9,878 nucleotides of DNA, taken from positions 1-9,878 of the forward strand of contig JAFWPT010000054.1 in NCBI GenBank assembly GCA_017509375.1. The letters are read 5' to 3'. Origin of the DNA: Bacteroidales bacterium. GTDB taxonomy: Bacteria; Bacteroidota; Bacteroidia; Bacteroidales; UBA932. The position numbers were made by a program, and so were the translations under genes. How positions within the stretch are numbered: the stretch's first letter is position 1; each line of letters begins with the position of its first letter. The notes under the pieces are model-generated. The model was not told the DNA's origin. It searched no databases and saw nothing but the letters and a program-made list of their open reading frames with translations. Positions 1-6,620 of the stretch are shown here, piece by piece.

Positions 1-52
1 GCATCACGCTGAGAATCTCCTTGAGATTGCCGAATACTTGTTCCTTTGTCAT
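1..52 (-). CDS. Acyl carrier protein, N-terminal fragment (cut by window edge)
   Basis: Only 17 codons lie inside the window: a start at 52-50 (minus strand) giving MTKEQVFGNLKEILSVM. This amphipathic first helix (charged residues, then LKEIL) resembles the start of acyl carrier proteins and other phosphopantetheine-binding proteins. The Ser that would carry the phosphopantetheine arm would lie outside the window, so identity is inferred. The start overlaps the stop of the upstream AMP ligase in an ATGA (49-52), which suggests translational coupling and a ligase-carrier partnership: the ligase would activate an acid and load it on this protein. It could instead be a larger protein beginning with a similar helix, but the pairing makes a carrier the best reading. 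Confidence 0.6.
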   Translation of the reverse strand, partial: MTKEQVFGNLKEILSVM

Positions 53-1539
53 ACTCTGGATACTTTCATGCTGCCGGTACGCTTGAAATCCTCCTTGCGT
101 ACGGTGACTTTTGAGATACGGTGAGTGGAGGGAAGCGTGGCATTTATCTTATCCACCAGCGCATTCATATAGGCCTGGATGTCTTCAGGGCTCTTGCCTT
201 CGAAAGCTTGCATAAGCGGCAGGATCTCGACGGCTATGCACTGGGCTCCGTTCAGTTCATCCTCTTTGACCATGGCGTCCCTTACGCAGGGATCTGCGTA
301 GAACGGCTCTTCGAGGCTTTCAGGGCTCACATTCTCTCCGTTTGACAGGATGATGAGGTTCTTTATGCGTCCTATGATATAGAGGAAACCGTCTTCGTCA
401 ATGCGCACGAGGTCGCCGGTTCGGAACCAGCCGTCTTCGGTCATGCATTCTGCTGTGCGTTCAGGATCTTTGTAGTAACCGGAGAAGATATTGTCTCCCT
501 TGATCCAGAGTTCTCCGTCCACAACTTTCGCTTCCTGTCCGGGATAAATCTTTCCTATGGAAGTGGGATTCTCTACGGCATTGGCATTCGCCGACGTGAG
601 GTTGGCGCTTTCCGTAAGGCCGTAACCGAAGCAGAATTCAACACCGAGTTTGGTGAAGATATCCACGAGTCTGGGCGGCACATTAGCGGCTCCGGAGATG
701 ATCAGACGCAGATTGCCTCCGAGGAACTGAGGCCCGTACATCTTGCAAAGACCAGCAAGGATGTCGCAGATGCCGGGGACAATGACGAGGATGGTGGGTT
801 TGATCACCGGTAATTTCCCTATGGTGGCCTTCATGTCTTCACAAGTGAAGATGAGGTTTCCGGTATAGAAGCATCCCATTGTGCCGGCTATGATGCCGAA
901 TACGTGGCTGAAAGGCAGGATGGCGATATAGCGGTGTACCCCGATAACTTTGCCGGGTTTGAAGATAGCATTGTAGCTGCCGCGCATGAATGCCCTGTGG
1001 CTCAATACTGCGCCTTTGGGGGTGCCGGTAGTACCGCCGGTGAAGAATATGGCGGCAGGGGAGTCGGGGTCCACTTTGGTTACCGGGATGCCTTCGTCGG
1101 CTATGCTGCTTGCAGGCAGTACTTTAACTCCTTTGAGCCCTTCGCACAAAGGAGCGAACTCATCGCGGACGAAGATTGCTTCGATATCGAATTTCATGCA
1201 TGAGCCTGCGACTGCAGGGGCGGGCAGGGTCGGCGGAAAATTCATCGCCACATAACCTGCCGATGTTATTGCAAGGAACAACTCAATGGCATCCTGGCTG
1301 TTGCGGTCGAAGACTGCTATATGGGCGCCTTTCTTGAGCCCGAGTCCGTCGATGAAAGCACGACGGCGCGCTATCCTGTCGCATAATTCTTTGTAGGTGA
1401 TTGTATTCACTTGGTCCGAAACGGCGGGACTGTCAGCGTACTGCATTCCCATCCATTCCACAAATTCTCCCATCGTAGGAATGTAAGGCAGTCTTGCCAG
1501 TTCCTCAGCGGGAATCATATCATAAAAATAGTTAGACAT
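49..1539 (-). CDS. ANL-superfamily acyl/aryl-AMP ligase (probable acyl-CoA or acyl-ACP synthetase)
   Basis: A 496-residue adenylate-forming enzyme of the usual length, expected to activate a carboxylic acid with ATP and transfer it to a thiol (CoA or a carrier phosphopantetheine). Visible motifs: the P-loop FFTGGTTGTPKG at about 165-176, YGLTE at 306-310, WFRTGD at 371-376, the hinge GRIKNLI at 390-396, and a C-terminal RTGSMKVSR with the likely catalytic lysine K492. It has no signal peptide and should be cytoplasmic. The start MSNYFYDMIP was chosen over an in-frame ATG 24 bases upstream because that ATG lies inside a good TAnnTTTG promoter box. The stop overlaps the start of a probable acyl carrier protein, so the true acceptor may be that carrier, as in acyl-ACP synthetases. 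Substrate cannot be told; lipid, sphingolipid or polyene-type pathways all use such pairs. Confidence 0.9.
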   Translation of the reverse strand: MSNYFYDMIPAEELARLPYIPTMGEFVEWMGMQYADSPAVSDQVNTITYKELCDRIARRRAFIDGLGLKKGAHIAVFDRNSQDAIELFLAITSAGYVAMNFPPTLPAPAVAGSCMKFDIEAIFVRDEFAPLCEGLKGVKVLPASSIADEGIPVTKVDPDSPAAIFFTGGTTGTPKGAVLSHRAFMRGSYNAIFKPGKVIGVHRYIAILPFSHVFGIIAGTMGCFYTGNLIFTCEDMKATIGKLPVIKPTILVIVPGICDILAGLCKMYGPQFLGGNLRLIISGAANVPPRLVDIFTKLGVEFCFGYGLTESANLTSANANAVENPTSIGKIYPGQEAKVVDGELWIKGDNIFSGYYKDPERTAECMTEDGWFRTGDLVRIDEDGFLYIIGRIKNLIILSNGENVSPESLEEPFYADPCVRDAMVKEDELNGAQCIAVEILPLMQAFEGKSPEDIQAYMNALVDKINATLPSTHRISKVTVRKEDFKRTGSMKVSRV

Positions 1540-1560
1540 AATGATAGTTTTAAAACCTGG

Positions 1561-1591
1561 CAAAGATAGTCAGATAAACCGAGTAAAAAAA
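1561..1591 (-). promoter_or_regulatory. Probable Bacteroidetes-type promoter of the AMP ligase
   Basis: On the minus strand the box TATCTTTG (1568-1561) matches the Bacteroidetes -7 consensus TAnnTTTG. The place expected for the -33 box, about 19 bases upstream, holds only a T-run. Transcription would begin near 1554, leaving a leader of about 15 bases before the ATG at 1539. This placement rules out the ATG at 1563 as the start. Confidence 0.55.
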
Positions 1592-1625
1592 ATCTGCTGA
1601 TTGCGGTTTATTTGTCATTTTTGCG

Positions 1626-1633
1626 TATGTTTG
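1626..1633 (+). promoter_or_regulatory. Probable -7 box for the DUF1295 gene
   Basis: TATGTTTG is an exact TAnnTTTG match about 30 bases before the ATG at 1663. A TTG at 1601-1603 is the nearest -33 candidate, with a slightly long spacing of 22. The box supports the ATG at 1663 rather than the TTG at 1612, which would lie upstream of the transcript start. It is back to back with the ligase promoter. Confidence 0.45.
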
Positions 1634-1662
1634 TGAAATTTAACATAATACATCTTTTTCTT

Positions 1663-2598
1663 ATGAACGTAAAACTTGTCGGCGGCCTGCTTGGGATATC
1701 TATCATCGCATGTCCTTTGCTGTATATTTTTGTCGGGCCTTCCCTTGACGCTTCCCAGCTGGAAGTTTTGAAGATTCTTGGAATTATTACTGCATGCAGC
1801 GCTTTGTTCTGCTTCGTGGTGGGCGAACTTACGTCCAACAACAGCCAGATGGACAAGCTATGGAGTCTGCTCCCGATTGCCTACACCTGGGTGATCGCAG
1901 TGCATGGGGGAATGTCTGCACGTCTTGTGGTGATGGCCTGCCTGGCTACGCTTTGGGGGGCACGTCTTACGTTCAATTTCGCCCGGAAGGGTGCCTACAA
2001 GCTCAAATTCTGGGAGGGCGAGGAGGACTACCGCTGGAAAGTGCTTCGAGCCAGGAAGGAGTTTCAGCCGCATTGGAAGTGGATGCTTTTCAATCTTTTC
2101 TTCATCAGCATTTACCAGAACGTATTGGTGCTTATGATCACTTTCCCGGCTCTTGTGCTGATGGGTGTGGACAAGCCTTTCGGCTGGGTCGATGCTTTGG
2201 CTGCCGCTTTGATGCTCGGTTTCATCATTTATGAAACCGTTGCGGACGAGCAGCAGTGGGCGTTCCAGTCTGCCAAATGGAAGATGATAAAAGAGGGCCG
2301 CAAGCTGGAAGATTTGCCTGCTCCCTACAACAAAGGCTTCAATACCGCCGGTCTTTGGGAAATCAGCCGCCATCCCAATTATTTCGCCGAGCAGGCGGTG
2401 TGGTGCAGTTTTTATGTGTTCAGCATCGGGGGCGGCATAGGAATAATCAACTGGAGCATCATCGGCGCCCTGCTGTTGATTGTGCTGTTTATCGGCAGCA
2501 GTGCCTTTGCCGAAGAAATCAGTTCTGCAAAGTATCCTGAATACGCCGGTTATTGCGGTAAAGTATCCAAGTTCTTCCCCGGAAAGCGTTATCGCTGA
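1663..2598 (+). CDS. DUF1295 / steroid 5-alpha-reductase C-terminal-like membrane protein
   Basis: A 311-residue polytopic membrane protein with about seven hydrophobic segments, including ones near residues 8-25, 37-54, 70-100, 142-168, 176-194 and 245-282. The motif GLWEISRHPNYFAEQ at 230-244 is the signature of DUF1295 proteins, which share the C-terminal fold of steroid 5-alpha reductases and isoprenylcysteine methyltransferases; DKLWSLLP at 64-71 and ADEQQW at 194-199 also fit. Members are thought to reduce or modify lipid-like substrates with NADPH, but the substrate here is unknown. A longer form from TTG 1612 is possible, but the promoter box at 1626-1633 argues for this start. It is divergent from the AMP ligase and convergent with the MBL hydrolase 10 bases away. 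Confidence 0.88.
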   Translation: MNVKLVGGLLGISIIACPLLYIFVGPSLDASQLEVLKILGIITACSALFCFVVGELTSNNSQMDKLWSLLPIAYTWVIAVHGGMSARLVVMACLATLWGARLTFNFARKGAYKLKFWEGEEDYRWKVLRARKEFQPHWKWMLFNLFFISIYQNVLVLMITFPALVLMGVDKPFGWVDALAAALMLGFIIYETVADEQQWAFQSAKWKMIKEGRKLEDLPAPYNKGFNTAGLWEISRHPNYFAEQAVWCSFYVFSIGGGIGIINWSIIGALLLIVLFIGSSAFAEEISSAKYPEYAGYCGKVSKFFPGKRYR

Positions 2599-2610
2599 TA
2601 GTTCTGCTTT
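2583..2610. terminator. Weak imperfect hairpin between convergent genes
   Basis: AAAGC (2583-2587) pairs with GCTTT (2606-2610) and an inner TATC/GATA pairs across a GCT loop, with two G-T pairs and a three-base bulge between the stems. It spans the stop of the DUF1295 gene and reaches the stop of the MBL gene. There is no strong U-tract, so termination in either direction is only a possibility. Confidence 0.25.
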
Positions 2611-3361
2611 ATTGCATACGCCTTATGCGCACGTCGGTTTCGGGCAGCTTTGCGGCCAGCCCGGAAAGGTCGGTGTTGCTGAAATGGTAGGGTATCAGGA
2701 CCTTGGGCGCAATAGTTTCGGCCGCTTTTACGCACTGCTCCACTGTCATTGTATAAGGTTGGTTTACAGGGAGAAATGCAATGTCTATATCTTTTATTCC
2801 GGACATTTCCGGAATATCTTCCGTGTCTCCTGCGATGTAAATGCGCAGGTTTTCTATAGTGAGGATGTAACCGTTGTCCCTGCCTTTGGGGTGGAACTGC
2901 TGATGCCCCTGGGTTGTATTGTACGCTGGAACAGCCTCCAGTTTGATGCCGGAAGGGAGTACTGTGCTTTCTCCGTTGGATAATGCCCGCCCCCAGCCCA
3001 GTTTTTGGATGCTGGCGGAATTGGCTATCAGCACTGTGGAGTCTTTGCGAAGGGATGCAACGGCATCTTTGTCGAGATGGTCTCCATGTTCGTGGGTGGT
3101 GAGGATGATGTCGGCGCGCGGAAACTCAGCGGCATAGTCAGTATGTTTCCCATGTTCGGTAACAGGATCTACCTGTATGGACAAATGCTTATAGCGTAGT
3201 TCCAGCGATCCGTGCTTGATGAGCGTTATGTCAACGCTTTCCCCGGAGTCTGTCGTGAAATGCTCCACTTCGTAAGCCGATGCCGTTTTGTCTGACGGCG
3301 TATTGTTCTTGCAGCCTGACAGGCTGAAAATGGACAGGATGGACATTATCAATATTTTCAT
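2609..3361 (-). CDS. MBL-fold metallo-hydrolase lipoprotein (UlaG-like)
   Basis: A 250-residue metallo-beta-lactamase-fold hydrolase. The N-terminus is a lipoprotein signal: a hydrophobic stretch, then lipobox LSGC with the lipidated Cys at 17, so the enzyme is probably anchored in the cell envelope. The metal site is clear: HEHGDH at 90-95 (HxHxDH), then GHQQFHPKG at 152-160, AGDT with D179, and PYH with H226. This arrangement and the FLPVNQPYTM segment match the UlaG-like group of Zn-dependent hydrolases widespread in Bacteroidales, whose natural substrates are mostly unknown. An in-frame ATG at 3460 would add 33 residues before the signal; the start was placed at 3361 because that gives a normal lipoprotein leader. 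It stands alone, convergent with the DUF1295 gene and divergent from the secreted hydrolase. Confidence 0.9.
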   Translation of the reverse strand: MKILIMSILSIFSLSGCKNNTPSDKTASAYEVEHFTTDSGESVDITLIKHGSLELRYKHLSIQVDPVTEHGKHTDYAAEFPRADIILTTHEHGDHLDKDAVASLRKDSTVLIANSASIQKLGWGRALSNGESTVLPSGIKLEAVPAYNTTQGHQQFHPKGRDNGYILTIENLRIYIAGDTEDIPEMSGIKDIDIAFLPVNQPYTMTVEQCVKAAETIAPKVLIPYHFSNTDLSGLAAKLPETDVRIRRMQ

Positions 3362-3387
3362 TAGCGTTTGAATAATTGGCAACGGTG

Positions 3388-3395
3388 TAAATATA
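3388..3395 (-). promoter_or_regulatory. Possible -7 box for the MBL lipoprotein gene
   Basis: On the minus strand TATATTTA differs by one base from TAnnTTTG and lies 26 bases before the ATG at 3361. No -33 box is evident at the right spacing, so this is a weak call. Confidence 0.25.
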
Positions 3396-3406
3396 AGCAT
3401 TTTTCG

Positions 3407-3414
3407 TATTTTTG
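3407..3414 (+). promoter_or_regulatory. Probable -7 box for the secreted alpha/beta hydrolase gene
   Basis: TATTTTTG followed by CG matches TAnnTTTG exactly. A transcript starting near 3421 would have a leader of about 95 bases before the ATG at 3515, long for this kind of genome. No good -33 box is seen at normal spacing. Confidence 0.4.
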
Positions 3415-3514
3415 CGCGGATAAACACTTTATGCTTGAAGAAGGATATTCTGTATCTCACTAGCTAATCGGACTATGGCGATTACAGATTCCATGATTTA
3501 GAAGCCGGGAATGT

Positions 3515-4696
3515 ATGAGGAAACAACTGGCCATATTAGTTTGCTTACTGTTATGCGCTGTGGCGCATGGGCAGGAGCACCTTGTGTCCGTACTTAGCGA
3601 GCGTACGATGTCATTCGACGAGCAGCTCGACTCCACACTTACCGAATTCGGCGAATATATTAATATCGACAACTACAAAAAGACCGTCGATCTCGCTCAT
3701 AAGCTTGGACACCCGACCCGCTTCGTGGCTGTGGAGTACCGTACCGTGGACCCGAAGGGCAATCCTGTAGTGGCATCAGGCCTAATAGCGTACCCCGAAG
3801 TAGGGAAATTCCGCGGCACAGTGGAAGTGTCGCCTTACGCCAGGGAAAAAAACCACTGCGGTTCACAGCGTGTTTTTGCGATCGAATGCCTTCCGACTAA
3901 CTTCGGCTACGTTACCTTGCTTCCCGACACAATAGGCTTCGGATCAACGGAGAACTTGCCCATCGCTTACCTGATGTACGAAAACGCTGCCAGGGTTTCC
4001 GCCGACCTCAGGCTCGCTGCTAAAGAATACTTTGCCAAGACAGGCGATAAGACCGTTCCCGACAAGACTATATTTTTTGGTTATTCTCTCGGTGCTCCCG
4101 GAGCACTCGCTACCGCCGGCTATTATCACGCACACCCGGAGATAGGGGTTAAGATCAAGCGCCTATGTATAGGCTCAGGAGCTTACAGCCCCTTGCTTGC
4201 TCTCAAGAATACGGTTTACAAAGGCGAGATTACCTACCTGATATATCCGGGAATTGCCAAGAGCGTCAATACCTGGCTTGACCTCGGACTGGATTACGCC
4301 AAGCTGTTCCGGGGCCCTGTGAGAGAGGATTTCGATATCATCACCAAAGGAGACGCGAACCTCAGGGAACTGGCTGAGAAATACGGATTCAAAGTCCAGC
4401 AGTATCTTTATCCTGACTTCTTTCTGCCGGAGAAGAATGAAGAAATAGAAAAACTGATGGAAGGCCTGACCAGGCTGGAAATCCCTTGTGAAGGTTTTTC
4501 GCTGCCCAAAAACGTACGAATTGATATGCTTCACGGCGTAGAAGACTTGTTCATCCCCGTGGAATGCTCAGATATTCTATACCAGAAGCTCAAAAAGGAC
4601 TATCCCCGCACACACTACCTGCGTGTTCCCAAAGCCACCCACTACGAAGCCGCTGCAATGAGCTTTGCCGAACTTGTCCTGATGCTCATAATGTAA
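3515..4696 (+). CDS. Secreted alpha/beta-hydrolase (lipase/esterase-like)
   Basis: A 393-residue protein with a classic signal peptide (MRK, a hydrophobic core, then AHGQ near residue 20), so it is exported to the periplasm or outside. The nucleophile elbow GYSLG is at 189-193 with Ser191. The acid is probably Asp344 in HGVEDLFIP and the base His376 in KATHYEAA, the expected order and spacing for an alpha/beta-hydrolase triad. The general pattern resembles secretory lipases or esterases, but the substrate cannot be told and peptidase activity is not excluded. The final residues are hydrophobic (LVLMLIM), and the stop is followed by the promoter of the next gene, so it seems complete. It is transcribed divergently from the MBL lipoprotein. 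Confidence 0.85.
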   Translation: MRKQLAILVCLLLCAVAHGQEHLVSVLSERTMSFDEQLDSTLTEFGEYINIDNYKKTVDLAHKLGHPTRFVAVEYRTVDPKGNPVVASGLIAYPEVGKFRGTVEVSPYAREKNHCGSQRVFAIECLPTNFGYVTLLPDTIGFGSTENLPIAYLMYENAARVSADLRLAAKEYFAKTGDKTVPDKTIFFGYSLGAPGALATAGYYHAHPEIGVKIKRLCIGSGAYSPLLALKNTVYKGEITYLIYPGIAKSVNTWLDLGLDYAKLFRGPVREDFDIITKGDANLRELAEKYGFKVQQYLYPDFFLPEKNEEIEKLMEGLTRLEIPCEGFSLPKNVRIDMLHGVEDLFIPVECSDILYQKLKKDYPRTHYLRVPKATHYEAAAMSFAELVLMLIM

Positions 4697-4710
4697 GCCG
4701 TCCGGGCCTG

Positions 4711-4741
4711 TGTGGACAATCAGGAAGTTTTTGTAAATTTG
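4711..4741 (+). promoter_or_regulatory. Probable promoter of the 217-residue unknown gene
   Basis: TAAATTTG at 4734-4741 matches TAnnTTTG exactly, and TGTG at 4711-4714, 19 bases upstream, is one base from the -33 TTTG. Transcription would begin near 4748, 16 bases before the ATG at 4764. This suggests that the gene is transcribed separately from the hydrolase before it. Confidence 0.55.
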
Positions 4742-4763
4742 CCCGACTGCAGATAATCTGACT

Positions 4764-5417
4764 ATGTCCGCCCGCAAGTTCGGCACTTGTTTCTTCGAGC
4801 AGTATGCTCAGATTTCGCTCTCAGCGTTGCTGGGAAGCGAATTTGACGATTTAATTAACCTGGACAGACCCGATTTGCAGACTCCTGACAGGCATAGCAT
4901 AGGCATAGAGGTTACCCGTGCCATGGAAGAAAGCAAATCTGCGGAGCAGGCTTTGCTCAAGGATCTGGCGGGTCTTACCCCGGGGGAAAAGGACGGCGAT
5001 ATAGACAATATCCTGGATTATGGATACGCATTCGGCCTCCGCAGCGGCAGGTACATCGGAATACGGGAACTTCCGTATTGGAAAATGGCTCTGCCGATGC
5101 GGAGGATAATCGAAAGCAAGGTAAATAAAGTGGGCAGCGGATTCTACGGCCACTTTGAAAAGATGGGGCTTTTCGTGTTCAGCAAGGATAACCTGGGAGA
5201 GGCGGATGCCATAAAGACGATGAACTATACGATAGGCCTGCAAAAGTATCTGGATCTCAAGTACAACCGTCTCTATCTGGCAGATGTAGACGACCTTTTC
5301 GCCTGCAATCTGGATGATGGCATTTCACCGGCTTCGCGCCTGATTCGCTACAGGATATCCCGGGAACAGCGGGAGCAATTCTATTTTGAAGCGGTGAAAA
5401 AGCAAGATTGCCGTTAA
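4764..5417 (+). CDS. Conserved-looking protein of unknown function with weak PD-(D/E)xK-like signature
   Basis: A 217-residue soluble protein with no signal peptide or membrane segment. I do not recognise the family with confidence. The segment RPDLQT at 35-40, then a hydrophobic strand SIGIEVTRAM at 45-54, resembles the PD...ExK core of restriction-endonuclease-like folds (D37, E49), but the canonical Lys is a Thr (T51). A later IIESKVNKV (115-123) followed by a strand GLFVFS (135-140) also fits that kind of small protein. The nuclease idea is inference only and activity may be lost. The gene has its own promoter-like box upstream, and its last three codons and stop lie in the hairpin shared with hsp20. 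Confidence 0.7.
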   Translation: MSARKFGTCFFEQYAQISLSALLGSEFDDLINLDRPDLQTPDRHSIGIEVTRAMEESKSAEQALLKDLAGLTPGEKDGDIDNILDYGYAFGLRSGRYIGIRELPYWKMALPMRRIIESKVNKVGSGFYGHFEKMGLFVFSKDNLGEADAIKTMNYTIGLQKYLDLKYNRLYLADVDDLFACNLDDGISPASRLIRYRISREQREQFYFEAVKKQDCR

Positions 5418-5430
5418 TGAACGGCAATCT
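5397..5430. terminator. Bidirectional terminator hairpin containing both stop codons
   Basis: An 11-bp perfect inverted repeat (AGATTGCCGTT at 5405-5415, loop AATG, AACGGCAATCT at 5420-5430) lies between convergent genes. The plus-strand TAA (5415-5417) and the minus-strand TAA (5416-5414) overlap at its centre. Read on the minus strand, the stem is followed a few bases later by five T (complement of A 5397-5401), a good intrinsic terminator for hsp20. In the plus direction no U-tract follows directly, so termination there is less certain. Confidence 0.7.
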
Positions 5431-5848
5431 GCTTGACAGCTTCGGTCTTCTGAATCTTTTCTTTCTTGGGAATATGAATGTTCAGGACACCTTTTTCCAC
5501 TTTGGCTTCAATCTTTTCCGCATCCACATCGTCGGGGAGCAGAAGCGTCTGCTGAAACTTCTCATAGGAGAATTCCCGGCGCAGGTAGCGGCCGTGCTTT
5601 TTGTCCTCTTTGTTTTCGGTCTTCTTCTCCATTTCGATATGAAGGTTGTTGTCTTCATCGACATGGACCTTGAAGTCCTCTTTGTCTAATCCGGGAGCGG
5701 CGAGTTCTACGTCATACTCCTTTTCATTTTCCAATACATTGATGGCAGGTGCCGTGTAAGTGGGCCTTTCCATCCAGCTGTTGTCGAAAAAGTCATTGAA
5801 AATGTCCGGCAGCCAACTGTCACTATTCCTTCTGATCATCGGTAACAT
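5414..5848 (-). CDS. Small heat-shock protein, Hsp20/alpha-crystallin family
   Basis: A 144-residue ATP-independent holdase chaperone of normal family length that binds unfolding proteins in the cytoplasm. The short N-terminal arm begins MLPMIRRNSD. The alpha-crystallin domain runs from about 32 to 128, with the consensus ELAAPGLDKEDFKV early and AKVEKGVLNIHIPK (115-128) at its end. The C-terminal extension ends in IAVH, where I141-A-V143 is the IxI/V motif that docks on a neighbouring subunit during oligomer assembly. It is a single gene, divergent from the 174-residue unknown protein across a 222-bp palindrome-rich region, and convergent with the preceding plus-strand gene. No CIRCE element or convincing TAnnTTTG box is seen upstream, so its control is unclear. 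Confidence 0.97.
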   Translation of the reverse strand: MLPMIRRNSDSWLPDIFNDFFDNSWMERPTYTAPAINVLENEKEYDVELAAPGLDKEDFKVHVDEDNNLHIEMEKKTENKEDKKHGRYLRREFSYEKFQQTLLLPDDVDAEKIEAKVEKGVLNIHIPKKEKIQKTEAVKQIAVH

Positions 5849-5868
5849 AACTCAAAAACTATAATCGT

Positions 5869-5956
5869 TCCGGTTTTGGGCGTATCCCTATTCCCGGGGC
5901 CCCTTGCGGAGCCGATTGATGTAACTACAAAGCCGGGACCAGTCCCGAAAACCGGA
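5869..5956. repeat. Long-range inverted repeat with nested palindromes upstream of hsp20
   Basis: TCCGGTTTTGGG (5869-5880) is matched by CCCGAAAACCGGA (5944-5956), a 12-bp inverted repeat with one bulged G and a 63-base centre. Inside lie GGGGCCCC (5896-5903), and overlapping the right arm is the palindrome CGGGACCAGTCCCG (5934-5947). AAGCCGGG occurs at 5930 and again at 6009. On the hsp20 transcript, if it starts far enough upstream, the outer arms would form a stem ending about 20 bases before the start codon. It may be a leader structure, operator or dispersed repeat. Confidence 0.5.
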
Positions 5957-6043
5957 CAAAGTGACATAGAATTGAGCCAAAATGTCCTTTCGGGGTGACA
6001 AAAAGTCCAAGCCGGGCCGGGTGGTATAATGCAGAATTTATTG

Positions 6044-6051
6044 TACATTTG
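6044..6051 (+). promoter_or_regulatory. Probable -7 box for the 174-residue gene and its operon
   Basis: TACATTTG is an exact TAnnTTTG match 20 bases before the ATG at 6071, so the transcript would start near 6058. The -33 region shows only a GTGG. A sigma70-like TATAAT at 6025-6030 lies just upstream but is probably incidental. Confidence 0.5.
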
Positions 6052-6070
6052 CACAAAAGGCTCTTGAAAT

Positions 6071-6595
6071 ATGTCTATCACCAAGGAAAAATACCGCGAC
6101 GACCTAAGTACGCACCTTCTGGAATTTGCTACCGGAGGCGGATACCTCAAGGGCAGCCTGCTGAATTCTACGGATATTGACGATGCGTGGCTGCGTCACG
6201 CGCCCTACTATTATGGCGACGCAGTTAAAGAGTTCAACGGGTATCCTGAATACTGCCTTGCCTGCGCCGGTTACCTTGGCATGGCCGTCGCCTTGTTGTG
6301 GGACAAAGACTGGCAGAAATACATGGACGTGCCCTACAGCTACTTCCAAGGGAAGAGGGGCTTTGACGATATGGATGACCATATTACGGGAAACATACTC
6401 CATGAGGACTGTCTGAGCGTCGCCGCCATGCAGTCCTTGTCGGCCGAAACTTATCATTTCCTGATGAAGTCCGGCGCCGAGCCAGGAACAGCCGACGCTT
6501 ACCGTTTCTTCCTGGTCAGCGCGGAAGTGATGTACAAGATCGGTGCGGCCGTCTGGCTCAACAAGCTCGGATATAAATTCGAACGTTATCAGTAG
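6071..6595 (+). CDS. Conserved-looking protein of unknown function, 174 residues
   Basis: I do not recognise this family. The protein is soluble, probably mostly helical, and rich in aromatic residues: HAPYYYGD (43-50), LLWDKDWQKY (75-84), VPYSYFQGKRGFDDMDDHI (87-105) and a C-terminal LGYKFERYQ. There is no signal peptide. The cluster of acidic residues and His in GFDDMDDHI could bind a metal, but nothing else supports that. The start is fixed by the TAnnTTTG box just upstream. A lipoprotein gene begins 25 bases after the stop on the same strand, so the two are probably co-transcribed. A 181-codon frame on the opposite strand covers the same stretch but lacks a promoter or recognisable content. 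Confidence 0.75.
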   Translation: MSITKEKYRDDLSTHLLEFATGGGYLKGSLLNSTDIDDAWLRHAPYYYGDAVKEFNGYPEYCLACAGYLGMAVALLWDKDWQKYMDVPYSYFQGKRGFDDMDDHITGNILHEDCLSVAAMQSLSAETYHFLMKSGAEPGTADAYRFFLVSAEVMYKIGAAVWLNKLGYKFERYQ

Positions 6596-6620
6596 ATTAC
6601 ATATACAAAAACAACTCTTT

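Noticed and set aside
1858..2373. A 171-codon minus-strand frame within the DUF1295 gene
   Set aside because: The plus-strand frame has membrane segments and the SRHPNY signature; the antisense frame has no recognisable features.
3362..3460. A 33-residue N-terminal extension of the MBL lipoprotein
   Set aside because: Starting at 3460 would put the signal peptide and lipobox in the interior; the ATG at 3361 gives a standard lipoprotein leader.
3415..3514. A possible tRNA or riboswitch in the hydrolase leader
   Set aside because: No cloverleaf, conserved riboswitch core or strong hairpin could be found by eye.
5836..6150. A 104-codon minus-strand frame across the hsp20 upstream region
   Set aside because: It is an open stretch of palindrome-rich non-coding DNA overlapping the start of hsp20 and the divergent gene; its CHPER-like string hints at a repeat, not at a protein.
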